DNA of 64,000 nt from Lentzea atacamensis (GCF_003269295.1 NZ_QLTT01000013.1:215695-279694), one strand, 5' to 3'; shown: positions 52,508-59,502, counted from the first letter of the stretch. Made by a program: numbers and translations. Notes: generated by a model not told the origin, from the letters alone.

Positions 52508-52890
52508 GCACCGAAGAAGTCGTCCGGGGAGCCGAAGGCATGCCGGTCTTCGAGCCCAAGGCTGACGTCGCCGCACTGGACGACGTGGAAGAGGCGATGC
52601 GCGACGTCGTCGACCCGGAACTCGGCATCAACGTCGTGGACCTGGGCCTCGTCTACGACATCCGCGTCGACGAGGAGAACATCGCCACCATCGACATGAC
52701 GCTCACGTCGGCGGCCTGCCCGCTGACCGACGTCATCGAGGACCAGACGAAGGCCGCCCTGACCGGCGGCGCCGGCGGCGGCCTGGTGAAGGACTTCCGC
52801 ATCAACTGGGTGTGGATGCCGCCGTGGGGTCCGGAGAAGATCACCGACGACGGTCGCGAGCAGCTGAGGGCGCTCGGCTTCACCGTCTGA
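52504..52890 (+). CDS. sufT: SufT / MIP18-family (DUF59) Fe-S maturation factor
   Basis: 128 residues. DUF59 core: EEAMRDVVDPELGINVVDLG, LTSAACPLTDVIEDQ with the conserved Cys, and C-terminal NWVWMPPWGPEKIT. It helps target clusters to apo-proteins. The start is the ATG at 52504 overlapping the sufU stop, not the earlier in-frame codon at 52444. Last gene of the operon. Confidence 0.94.
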   Translation: MSTEEVVRGAEGMPVFEPKADVAALDDVEEAMRDVVDPELGINVVDLGLVYDIRVDEENIATIDMTLTSAACPLTDVIEDQTKAALTGGAGGGLVKDFRINWVWMPPWGPEKITDDGREQLRALGFTV

Positions 52891-52905
52891 GGCTTGGTCT
52901 CGGAA

Positions 52906-52934
52906 ACGGCGCGCATCCCGCGGGTGCGCGCCGT
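52906..52934. terminator. Terminator hairpin after sufT
   Basis: ACGGCGCGCA (52906-52915) pairs perfectly with TGCGCGCCGT (52925-52934) around a 9-base loop, flanked by AA and TT. It lies between convergent sufT and the Nudix gene and can serve both. Confidence 0.75.
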
Positions 52935-52941
52935 TCGTCGT

Positions 52942-53535
52942 TCAGGTCCGGATCTGCTCGAGGAACGTTCGCGCCAGCAGGTCGTTCGAGGTCCGCACCA
53001 GTGCCTCGCCGAGGCTGACCAGGCTGGAACTCTGCTCGTGTCCGTCGGTGTCGACCCACGCGACGTCAGCTCCGCCGTCCCGCTCGGTCGCGGCGCCGGC
53101 GAAGACGACCTGGAGCAGATCCGGGTGGGGAGACGGGTCGTCAGGGCGTCGCGGAGTGAGATGTTCGAGGTGCAGCCACCCCAGCGGGCGGAGCGTGTCG
53201 CGGTCGAGCAACCACCCGGTCTCCTCATGCACTTCGCGCGCCGCCGTGTCCGCGTAGGACTCGCCTGCGTGTCGCCGGCCACCGGGCAGGGGATGGACGC
53301 CATCGACGTTCTCGCAGAAGACGATCAGCTCGCCGACCTGCACGACGCACCGCACCGAGGTGACCAGCTCCTCGGGCAGCTCGGCCGGGGCGGTGTAGGC
53401 ACTGACCCGCAGCGGTATCGCGCCTCCCTGCCAGGACACCTCGCCGGTGGCGGCGGGCTCGTGGCACGCCAGCAGCTCGGTCAGGCCCAGGTGGCGCGCA
53501 CCGAAGCCCGGACGGTTCCTCGTCATGGTCACCAT
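52942..53535 (-). CDS. Nudix hydrolase
   Basis: About 197 residues. The Nudix box GGRRHAGESYADTAAREVHE continues EETGW, fitting GX5EX7REUXEEXGU. There is an N-terminal extension of about 70 residues with VRCVVQVGELIVFCENVDGV as the first strand of the fold. It cleaves a nucleoside diphosphate linked to an unknown group. Start uncertain: ATG at 53535 or 53526; neither has a clear ribosome site. Confidence 0.85.
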   Translation of the reverse strand: MVTMTRNRPGFGARHLGLTELLACHEPAATGEVSWQGGAIPLRVSAYTAPAELPEELVTSVRCVVQVGELIVFCENVDGVHPLPGGRRHAGESYADTAAREVHEETGWLLDRDTLRPLGWLHLEHLTPRRPDDPSPHPDLLQVVFAGAATERDGGADVAWVDTDGHEQSSSLVSLGEALVRTSNDLLARTFLEQIRT

Positions 53536-53594
53536 CGAACCAGACACTGCGGATCCAGCTCGGGAACCACCATCTGGAACAACGATTAAATGCG

Positions 53595-53624
53595 TTGCAC
53601 GGCCGTCCGGCCGTCGCATAACTT
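53595..53624 (+). promoter_or_regulatory. Promoter of the leader-ORF/tRNA transcript
   Basis: TTGCAC (53595-53600), 18 bases including a GGCCGTCCGGCCGTC repeat, TAACTT (53619-53624). Predicted start near 53631, about 33 bases ahead of the 29-codon ORF. Confidence 0.5.
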
Positions 53625-53663
53625 GATCCCATCACGACAGACAGAGATCAACCGGAGGAAGAC

Positions 53664-53753
53664 ATGCTTGCCAAGGCCGAACTCGCGGGATGGCGAATTC
53701 TCGCCCTCGTCGCCGGCGGTCTGCTGGCGCTGGCGTGGGGCTCCACGCCATGA
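53664..53753 (+). CDS. 29-residue hydrophobic small protein or leader peptide
   Basis: MLAKAELAGWRILALVAGGL followed by nine residues to the stop at 53751-53753. GGAGGAA seven bases before the ATG is one of the best ribosome sites in the window, so translation is likely despite the size. The peptide is one membrane-length hydrophobic helix with a short charged N-terminus: 7 Leu, 7 Ala, 4 Gly, 2 Trp. The stop codon lies inside the first arm of the hairpin at 53749-53771 and 28 bases before a terminator. It could be a small membrane protein or the sensing peptide of an attenuator ahead of the tRNA genes. Confidence 0.6.
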   Translation: MLAKAELAGWRILALVAGGLLALAWGSTP

Positions 53754-53771
53754 CCTGATCCCCAGGTCATG
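53749..53771 (+). promoter_or_regulatory. Hairpin overlapping the leader-ORF stop codon
   Basis: 9-bp perfect stem (CATGACCTG with CAGGTCATG) and a 5-base loop. Its 3' arm includes part of CCCAGGT (53761-53767), which is also perfectly complementary to ACCTGGG (53794-53800) in the following terminator, so the two structures exclude each other. Confidence 0.6.
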
Positions 53772-53780
53772 ACCTCGGAG

Positions 53781-53813
53781 CCGCCCACGGGAAACCTGGG
53801 CGGTTTTCTTTTT
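53781..53813 (+). terminator. Rho-independent terminator just ahead of the tRNA array
   Basis: CCGCCCA (53781-53787) pairs with TGGGCGG (53797-53803), followed by TTTTCTTTTT. This is the only plus-strand terminator in the window with a long T-tract. The first tRNA begins 13 bases later. Confidence 0.85.
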
Positions 53814-53826
53814 GCACAAAACAAAT

Positions 53827-53895
53827 GCCGACGAGCTTCGGAAGCGGAACGGATTCCAAACCCGTTTCCCGAGGGTTCGACTCCTTCCGTCGGTG
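53827..53895 (+). tRNA. tRNA-like gene, probable Trp (CCA), short D-arm
   Basis: 69 nt. Acceptor GCCGACG/CGTCGGT pairs fully (one G-T). T-arm GAGGG-TTCGACT-CCTTC is good. The anticodon loop TTCCAAA gives CCA (Trp) with four of five stem pairs; a 9-base loop with a perfect stem is the alternative. Only 15 bases lie between acceptor and anticodon stems, so the D-arm is reduced. No encoded CCA tail. May be degenerate. Confidence 0.5.
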
Positions 53896-53915
53896 CTGCA
53901 CAACTGAATACCCAC

Positions 53916-53988
53916 GCGGTCGTGGTGAACTCGGCGGACACGTCGGTCTTCCAAACCGAAGCAGAGGGTTCGATGCCCTCCGGCCGCT
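53916..53988 (+). tRNA. tRNA-Gly (TCC)
   Basis: 73 nt. Acceptor GCGGTCG/CGGCCGC fully paired, anticodon stem TCGGT/ACCGA perfect with loop CTTCCAA (anticodon TCC), T-arm GAGGG-TTCGATG-CCCTC perfect, D-stem three of four pairs. Discriminator T and no encoded CCA are unusual. Confidence 0.75.
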
Positions 53989-53996
53989 CGCAGGAA

Positions 53997-54070
53997 GTGG
54001 ATCTAGCCCAACTGGTAGAGGCACATGGTTGAGGGCCATGACAGTCGGGGTTCGACTCCCCGGATCCGCA
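53997..54070 (+). tRNA. tRNA with Leu anticodon (GAG) on a class I body
   Basis: 74 nt. Acceptor GTGGATC/GATCCGC, D-arm TAGCCC..GGC with GG in the loop, anticodon stem CATGG/CCATG with loop TTGAGGG (GAG, reads CTC/CTT), T-arm CGGGG-TTCGACT-CCCCG. The variable loop is 5 bases (ACAGT), whereas ordinary tRNA-Leu has a long variable arm. Charging identity is therefore open. No CCA encoded. Confidence 0.75.
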
Positions 54071-54071
54071 C

Positions 54072-54144
54072 GCCCTCGTAGCCCAACGGGAGAGGCAACG
54101 CGCTCAGAACGCGTCCAGTCCAGGTTCGAATCCTGGTGGGGGCA
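54072..54144 (+). tRNA. tRNA with Leu anticodon (CAG) on a class I body
   Basis: 73 nt, one base after the previous tRNA. Acceptor GCCCTCG/TGGGGGC, D-arm TAGCCC..GGC, anticodon stem ACGCG/CGCGT perfect with loop CTCAGAA (CAG, reads CTG), T-arm CCAGG-TTCGAAT-CCTGG. Again a 5-base variable loop instead of the long arm of tRNA-Leu. No CCA encoded. Confidence 0.78.
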
Positions 54145-54167
54145 CGGCACCAACCAACAACTGCATC

Positions 54168-54236
54168 GGGGGACGCGCCGGTGCGCAGACGATCCTTGCA
54201 AGATCGCCGTGGAGGGTTCGACACCCTCGTCTTCCA
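54168..54236 (+). tRNA. tRNA-Ala (TGC), short D-arm
   Basis: 69 nt. The acceptor GGGGGAC/GTCTTCC contains G3-T70, the alanine identity pair, in agreement with the anticodon TGC in loop CTTGCAA on a perfect CGATC/GATCG stem. T-arm GAGGG-TTCGACA-CCCTC perfect. The D region is only 15 bases, folding as GCGC-CGGT-GCGC. Discriminator A, no CCA encoded. Confidence 0.68.
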
Positions 54237-54238
54237 CC

Positions 54239-54315
54239 CGTCCCGTAGCTCAGCTGGAGAGAGCGTCCGTCTGATACGCGGTAGGTCCCAGGTTCAAGTC
54301 CTGGCGGGACGACCA
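54239..54315 (+). tRNA. tRNA-Ile (GAT), CCA encoded
   Basis: Acceptor CGTCCCG/CGGGACG perfect, D-arm TAGCTCAGCTGGAGAGAGC regular, anticodon loop CTGATAC (GAT) with four of five stem pairs, T-arm CCAGG-TTCAAGT-CCTGG, discriminator A and genomic CCA at 54313-54315. Confidence 0.88.
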
Positions 54316-54316
54316 A

Positions 54317-54391
54317 CGTCCGGTAGCTCAGGGGAAGAGCATCTGTCTTACAAACAGAGGGTCCCAGGTTCGAAACCTGGCCGGACGACCA
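54317..54391 (+). tRNA. tRNA-Val (TAC), CCA encoded
   Basis: Acceptor CGTCCGG/CCGGACG perfect, D-arm TAGCTCAGGGGAAGAGC, anticodon stem TCTGT/ACAGA with loop CTTACAA (TAC), T-arm CCAGG-TTCGAAA-CCTGG perfect, discriminator A and genomic CCA. One base after the previous tRNA. Confidence 0.93.
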
Positions 54392-54426
54392 CGCTTCCCG
54401 CCAGGCGGGCAAGTACAAAGGGAGCT

Positions 54427-54864
54427 GTGACCAGCAGAGCGATCTCCGCGGCCGGCGCCCTGTTCTTCGACGAGACGGGCCGCGTCCTGCTCGTGGAACC
54501 GACCTACAAGCCGAACTGGGAGATCCCGGGCGGCGCGGTCGAGCAGGGCGAGACCCCGGTCGAAGCCTGCCGCCGCGAGGTCGAGGAGGAGCTTGGCCTG
54601 CAACGAGAACCCGGCCGGCTCCTGGTCGTCGACTGGGCCCCGCACAACGACGAGGACCGCATCCTGTTCGTCTTCGACGGCGGCACGATCACCGACGCGC
54701 ACGAGATCCGCCTCCAGGCAGCCGAGCTCAGGTCGTACGAGTTCGTGACGCCGGAGCAGGCCGGACAACGTCTGGTCCCCAGACTCGCGCGCCGGATCAC
54801 GCAAGCGCTGCGAGCCCGGGAACTGCAAGAGACCCGCTACCTCGAACACGGCGTTCAGGCGTAG
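54427..54864 (+). CDS. Nudix hydrolase, small MutT type
   Basis: 145 residues. Nudix box GGAVEQGETPVEACRREVEE followed by ELGL; preceding strand GALFFDETGRVLLVEPTYKP. A minimal MutT-like fold with no extra domain. Substrate unknown. GTG at 54427 after AAAGGGAG; the frame is open upstream only through the tRNA genes. It overlaps the convergent CBS gene by 10 bp. Confidence 0.9.
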   Translation: MTSRAISAAGALFFDETGRVLLVEPTYKPNWEIPGGAVEQGETPVEACRREVEEELGLQREPGRLLVVDWAPHNDEDRILFVFDGGTITDAHEIRLQAAELRSYEFVTPEQAGQRLVPRLARRITQALRARELQETRYLEHGVQA

Positions 54865-55265
54865 ACCCGCTCCACGAACTCCGCCAGCTGCTCCTCCGGC
54901 AGGTGCCTCGCCAGATCGGCCTCGGACACCATCCCGACCAGCTGGTCGTTCTCGATCACCGGCACGCGCCGGATCTGGTTCTCCTCCATCGTCTGCAGCA
55001 CGTGCTCCAGCGAGTCCTCCACGTCGACCCAGTGGACGTGGCCGCCGAACTCACCGCAGCGGGTGGTGGCCAGATCGAGTCCTGCGGCGACTGCCCTGAT
55101 CACGATGTCGCGGTCGGTGATGATGCCGCGCAGCCGGTCCTCGGAGTCGCAGATCGGCAGTGATCCGACGTCGAGATCCCGCATCATGCGGGCGGCCTCG
55201 ACGAGGCTCGCGTCGGAGTCGACGCAGCGGACGCCGGGATGCATGATTTCGCGCGCTGTTGTCAT
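54855..55265 (-). CDS. CBS-domain pair protein
   Basis: 136 residues made of two CBS domains: AREIMHPGVRCVDSDASLVE to ITDRDIVIRAVA, then EENQIRRVPVIENDQLVGMV. Similar in size to Hrp1-like stress proteins of actinobacteria, which bind adenine nucleotides. A very strong ribosome site (AAAGGAGGTGG) precedes the ATG, suggesting abundant protein. Divergent from the terpene cyclase gene. Confidence 0.9.
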   Translation of the reverse strand: MTTAREIMHPGVRCVDSDASLVEAARMMRDLDVGSLPICDSEDRLRGIITDRDIVIRAVAAGLDLATTRCGEFGGHVHWVDVEDSLEHVLQTMEENQIRRVPVIENDQLVGMVSEADLARHLPEEQLAEFVERVYA

Positions 55266-55412
55266 GACCCACCTCCTTTCCTCAGGATCCGCCCGGCTAA
55301 ACCACCCTGCAGTGTGGTCCTCTGAACGGCCTAAAGCCTTGCGGGCTCAACGGCCCAGAGTGCTACTCTCTGTGGTCCTACGGTTACGCAGTTGCTATCT
55401 CCGGGGGCCGCG

Positions 55413-56690
55413 ATGGACCTGTTAGCGGAACTGACCGACGATCCCTGGAGTGGCGTTACACCGTCTGTGTACGAGACCGGCAGGCTCGTCGCGCTGGCAC
55501 CGTGGCTGACCGGCCACGAAGCCAGAGTCCGTTTCCTCCTCGACAGTCAGCACCCCGACGGCACTTGGGGCGGGCCCGGTGAGTACGCGCTGGTTCCGAC
55601 GCTCAGTGCCGTCGACGCTCTCCAGGGGCACCCGGCCGCACGCAGAGGTCTTCAAGCGCTGCGCAGGCTGCTCAGCTTGCCGCTCAAGCTGCCGGACACC
55701 GTCGCGGTCGAGCTCATCGTGCCCGCGCTCGCCGAGAGACTCGGCCTGCGCACGCCGCTCGACCCGCGCCCGCTGCACGCGCTGAGACGGCGTCCGCTGC
55801 CGGAAAAGCTCTGGCACACGCTGGAAATCTTCGGTCCCCGTCCCGAGGTCACCTCCGTCGGCGGCATCGTCGCCGCCAGTCCCGCCGCCACCGCCGTCCA
55901 GCTGCGAGGCCCCAGACCCGGTCCCGGCCTCGACTACCTCGAAGCCGTCCAGCGCAGGCACCGAGGTCCCGTTCCCGCTGGTGTTCCGGTCCCCCTGTTC
56001 GAACGTACCTGGATCATCGTCGCCCTGAAGTCCGCAGGGCTCGACGTCCCCGACCCGATGGTCGAGCAGATCAAAGCCGCGTTCGGCAGGGAAGGCGCGG
56101 CCGGCGGGCCAGGACTCCCCGCCGACGCCGACGACACCGCCACCGCACTGCACGCGCTCGCATTGTGCGACAGCCCTCGCTCTGTGGAAGCCCTCCTGCG
56201 CTACCGGGAAGCCCGCCACTTCGCCTGCTTCCCGCACGAGCGCACCCCGTCGACCAGCACGAACGCCCACGCGCTCCAGGCACTCGGCCACGACCGGCAA
56301 CTGGAGGAGTGGCTGCGAGACATGCAGGAACCAGAAGGCTTCTGGCGGGACAAGTGGCACGCCTCGCCCTACTACGCGACCGCGTGCGTCACGAACGCCT
56401 TGCGAGGCGACGAAAAGGCTGTCGACTGGGTGCTGCGGACACAACGGCACGACGGCTCGTGGGGCAGGTGGGAAGGCACCTACGAGGAGACGGCCTACGC
56501 CATCAGAATCCTGTCGCACTCACACCGGGACGTCAGCAAGGCGGTGACCCGCGGCGCGAAGTTCATGCAGCACTGGGGAGACCGCGAGCACCCGCCGCTG
56601 TGGCACGACAAAGACCTTTACACCCCAACGAGAATCGTCCGGGCAGAGGGCATGGCGGCGCTCCACCTCGCGTGCGTGGTGTGCCGGTGA
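55413..56690 (+). CDS. Class II terpene cyclase (diterpene cyclase-like)
   Basis: 425 residues of alpha-barrel repeats. The protonating DxDD motif is D238-A-D240-D241 in GLPADADDTATALHAL. QW-type repeats appear at QHPDGTWGG and QRHDGSWGRWEG. No class I DDxxD is seen. Such enzymes cyclise geranylgeranyl diphosphate to a copalyl-type diphosphate. It is shorter than typical bacterial relatives (about 500 residues), so the N-terminal domain is trimmed. The ATG at 55413 follows GGGGGCC. Its stop overlaps the P450 start by GTGA, so the pathway enzymes are co-translated. Confidence 0.8.
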   Translation: MDLLAELTDDPWSGVTPSVYETGRLVALAPWLTGHEARVRFLLDSQHPDGTWGGPGEYALVPTLSAVDALQGHPAARRGLQALRRLLSLPLKLPDTVAVELIVPALAERLGLRTPLDPRPLHALRRRPLPEKLWHTLEIFGPRPEVTSVGGIVAASPAATAVQLRGPRPGPGLDYLEAVQRRHRGPVPAGVPVPLFERTWIIVALKSAGLDVPDPMVEQIKAAFGREGAAGGPGLPADADDTATALHALALCDSPRSVEALLRYREARHFACFPHERTPSTSTNAHALQALGHDRQLEEWLRDMQEPEGFWRDKWHASPYYATACVTNALRGDEKAVDWVLRTQRHDGSWGRWEGTYEETAYAIRILSHSHRDVSKAVTRGAKFMQHWGDREHPPLWHDKDLYTPTRIVRAEGMAALHLACVVCR

Positions 56691-57790
56691 ACCGCACCGA
56701 GCTGAGGTTCGCGTTGCAGCTCATCGGGTTCCTGGACGCGGTGGGGGACTTCGAGGACGGCCTGGTCAAGCTCAGGGACCGGCGCTGGCTCGTCTGGCAC
56801 CCGGACGTGATGGCCGCGCTGTTCCGCCACGACCGCGCCTTGCGCCACCCACCCAGCCGCACGCTGAGCCCGTTGCTGGGCAACCGTTCCGTGCTGTGGC
56901 TCGACGGCGAGGAGCACACCGCGTACCGCCGCACCCTCGCACCCGTGTTGCGCGGCAGCCGGTACCACGACCTGATCGGCGAGATGGTCGAGCGCTCCCT
57001 GGCCGAGCTGCCGAGCGGTGACCCGGTGAGCCTCGCCGGCTGGACCCGGAAACTCACGCTCAGGATCATGGGCCGCATCATCTTCGGCGTGGACGACGAC
57101 GAGCTGCTCACCGCGTTCACCCGCTGGCTCGACCGCCGCCTCGGCAGCAGGGTCCGCACCCTCGCCCACCGCTGCTTCACGCCCGGCACCACGAGGTTCG
57201 ACCCGCACCTCGACCGGCTGCTCCTGCAGCGCGCCAGGTCCGCCGAACCACCGGCACTGGCGGCCTGCCTGCCACCGGACGACCTGCGCGACCAGATCGT
57301 CTCGCTCCTCTTCGCCGGTCACGAGACCACGGCGAGCGCCACCGCCTGGACGGTGTACTGGATCGACCGCACGCCGGGACTGGCCGAACAACTGCTCACC
57401 GACGAGACGTTGCTCGACGCCACGATCACCGAGTCGCTCAGGCTGTCCCCGCCGGCCACGCTCGCGGGGAACCGGATGAGCGACGACGGCATGGTGATCA
57501 CCCCGAGCATCTACCTGGCCCACCGCCGTGCCGCGACGTACGAGAACCCGCACACCTTCGACCCGTCCAGGAAACCACCACCGCCCGGGGCGTTCTTCCC
57601 GTTCGGCGGGGGAGTGCGCCACTGTCCCGGCAAGGACCTGGCGCTCACCGAGATCCGGATGATCGTCACCGCCCTGCTGCGGCACCGGCGGATCAGGCTG
57701 AACGCACCCCGCTCCTGCACACCCCAGTTGCGGGGCGCCGCGATGGCGCCACCGCCGAGCCTCGCGATGGTGGCCACTTGCCGGCGCTGA
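56687..57790 (+). CDS. Cytochrome P450
   Basis: 367 residues. I-helix AGHETTAS (from residue 210, with acid-Thr pair E213-T214), E249xxR252, and heme loop FFPFGGGVRHCPGKDL with Cys313. Slightly short for a bacterial P450 because the N-terminus is reduced. It lacks a membrane anchor. Coupled to the class II cyclase upstream (GTGA) and overlapping the UbiA gene by 13 bases, so it most likely oxidises the terpene product. Confidence 0.93.
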   Translation: MNRTELRFALQLIGFLDAVGDFEDGLVKLRDRRWLVWHPDVMAALFRHDRALRHPPSRTLSPLLGNRSVLWLDGEEHTAYRRTLAPVLRGSRYHDLIGEMVERSLAELPSGDPVSLAGWTRKLTLRIMGRIIFGVDDDELLTAFTRWLDRRLGSRVRTLAHRCFTPGTTRFDPHLDRLLLQRARSAEPPALAACLPPDDLRDQIVSLLFAGHETTASATAWTVYWIDRTPGLAEQLLTDETLLDATITESLRLSPPATLAGNRMSDDGMVITPSIYLAHRRAATYENPHTFDPSRKPPPPGAFFPFGGGVRHCPGKDLALTEIRMIVTALLRHRRIRLNAPRSCTPQLRGAAMAPPPSLAMVATCRR

Positions 57791-58608
57791 CCCACCTCCA
57801 CCGACTGGAACACCCCTTCGGCGTGCACTACGCGTGCTGTGCCGCCTGGGGTGCCTGCTACGCAACGAGATTCGACCTCGCCGTCGTGATCGCGGTGCTG
57901 GCCAACTTCGTCGCGATCATCTCGGGCAACCCGCTCAACGCCTACGCTGATCTCCGCAACGACGTCCACAGCGCGGAGAAGCGCCATCTCGCGCAGGCCG
58001 TGCGGGAGATCGGCGCGGACAGGGTCCTCGCGCTGGCGATCTTCGAGATGATCTTCGCGCAGGCGCTGGCGATCGCCGTGTCGTGGCGGGTGGCGGTCGG
58101 TGTCGGGCTGATCCTGGTGCTCTACCTGGCGTACAACCTCGAACCGGTCAGGTTGAAGCGGCGCGGCTATGCCGGCCCGGTGGTGCTGGCGATCGCCGCG
58201 GGTCTGCTGCCGGCCGTGACGGCTTATTCGGCAGCCGGCGGCCGGGCAGACCCGGCGGTGTGGCTCGTCTTCTCCGGTGTCGCGGCACTCGCGACCGGCC
58301 GGGCGCTGTGGTGGGCGGTCCCCGATCGCGCCGGCGACGCCCACGTCGGGTCCAGAACACCCGCTGTCCTGTACGGCGCGAGACACGCGGTCAACGCGAC
58401 CACCCAGCTGACCGTGGGCGGGTTGCTGCTGGTCGGCGGAGGTCTGTGGTTCAGGTTCGGCCTGATGTGGGCGGCGGTCGGCGTCACCGCGTGCTCGGCG
58501 TTCCTGCTCGCGCGCGACCTGCCGACTGCCAGGCAGCAGCTGCGTTACGGCATGTCGATGGCCGTGGTGTCGACGATCGTGCTGGCCGCGATCCCGCTGC
58601 TCGCCTAG
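57778..58608 (+). CDS. UbiA-family prenyltransferase or terpene cyclase
   Basis: 276 residues, about eight membrane spans. First diphosphate motif N54xxxD58xxxD62 (NAYADLRND), second D183xxxD187 (DRAGD). UbiA proteins transfer prenyl groups to aromatic acceptors, but some act as class I terpene cyclases on diphosphates. With a class II cyclase and no class I synthase beside it, the latter or prenyl transfer of a cyclised diphosphate is plausible. TTG start inside the P450 gene. Confidence 0.83.
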   Translation: MPALTHLHRLEHPFGVHYACCAAWGACYATRFDLAVVIAVLANFVAIISGNPLNAYADLRNDVHSAEKRHLAQAVREIGADRVLALAIFEMIFAQALAIAVSWRVAVGVGLILVLYLAYNLEPVRLKRRGYAGPVVLAIAAGLLPAVTAYSAAGGRADPAVWLVFSGVAALATGRALWWAVPDRAGDAHVGSRTPAVLYGARHAVNATTQLTVGGLLLVGGGLWFRFGLMWAAVGVTACSAFLLARDLPTARQQLRYGMSMAVVSTIVLAAIPLLA

Positions 58609-58615
58609 TGCGGCA

Positions 58616-59416
58616 CTAGATCTTGCGCGCCAGGCCGCCGCATCCCTGGAAGTTCTCGGGATTGCGGTCCGGGATCTCGTCGGGATCGGGCTCCCACAAC
58701 GGAATCGGCACGACCCCCGGCGACAGGATCTCCATGCCGTCGAAGAACTGCACGACCTGCTCGGGGTACCGGAAGGTGAACGTGGGCAACGGCTGGTCGC
58801 CGTACATCGAGCCGAAAAGTCCCACGGCGGCCAGCATGAACGGGTCGCGGCACGTGTGCGAGAGCCCGAGGTAGCTGCCGGGTGCCAACGCGTCCATGTA
58901 CTTGGCCAGCACCTTGTGCGGTTCCGCGCTGTCCGGGACGAAGTGCAGCACGTCCAGCACCAGCACGGCGACCGGCTCCGACAGGTCCAGCGTGGTGCGG
59001 ACCTCCGGCGAGTCCAGCACCTTCTCCGGCTGACACAGATCCGCGCAGAGGTACGAGACCTGTGGGTTGTCCGCGATGATCTCGCGCCCCTGGCTCGCCA
59101 CCGCCGGATCGATGTCCACGTAGACCACGCGCGCGTCGGGTGCGACGAGGTGCACGTTGGCCGAGGTGGGCAGCCCGGAGCCCAGGTCGATGAACTGCCG
59201 GATCCCCAGCCTGGTCAGCCGGCTGACGACCCTGCCCAGGAACTCGCGGTGGGTCCGGCACAGGTACGGCAGGTGCGGCGCCGCGGACACGAGGTGGGCC
59301 GCCAGCTCCTGGTCGGCCTCCGTGTTGTGGGTGCCTCCGAGCCAGTAGTCCCTGACTCGCGCGGTGTTGGGTTTCTCCGGACCGTTCACTCCCGGTGCCC
59401 AGATGGGGGTGGCCAC
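58616..59416 (-). CDS. SAM-dependent methyltransferase (DUF574/PF04672 type)
   Basis: 266 residues. Family marks: N-terminal PNTARVRDYWLGGTHNTEAD, SAM loop FIDLGSGLPTSANVHLV with acid VVYVDIDP, and C-terminal LSPGVVPIPLWEPD. This family is expanded in actinomycetes, and its substrates are unknown. Convergent with the UbiA gene, 7 bp apart, so not clearly part of the terpenoid operon. GTG start. Confidence 0.9.
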   Translation of the reverse strand: MATPIWAPGVNGPEKPNTARVRDYWLGGTHNTEADQELAAHLVSAAPHLPYLCRTHREFLGRVVSRLTRLGIRQFIDLGSGLPTSANVHLVAPDARVVYVDIDPAVASQGREIIADNPQVSYLCADLCQPEKVLDSPEVRTTLDLSEPVAVLVLDVLHFVPDSAEPHKVLAKYMDALAPGSYLGLSHTCRDPFMLAAVGLFGSMYGDQPLPTFTFRYPEQVVQFFDGMEILSPGVVPIPLWEPDPDEIPDRNPENFQGCGGLARKI

Positions 59417-59437
59417 GGGGACTAACTACCGGATCCA

Positions 59438-59458
59438 GGCTTGGAGTGGCACCAAGCC
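59438..59458. other. Perfect 7-bp hairpin between ligase and methyltransferase genes
   Basis: GGCTTGG and CCAAGCC with a 7-base loop, in the 86-bp gap. It has no T-tract. It could end the ligase transcript or lie in the leader of the methyltransferase. Confidence 0.35.
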
Positions 59459-59502
59459 GACCCGAGATGTACCCGATCGAGTGAACATCACCTGGAGGTT
59501 CG

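Noticed and set aside
53590..53772. Alternative 60-codon frame overlapping the leader ORF
   Set aside because: Lacks a ribosome site and runs through the promoter and hairpin; the 29-codon frame has GGAGGAA at correct spacing.
59438..59458. Hairpin as a riboswitch or strong terminator
   Set aside because: Only 7 bp, no T-tract, no conserved aptamer features; listed only as a hairpin.
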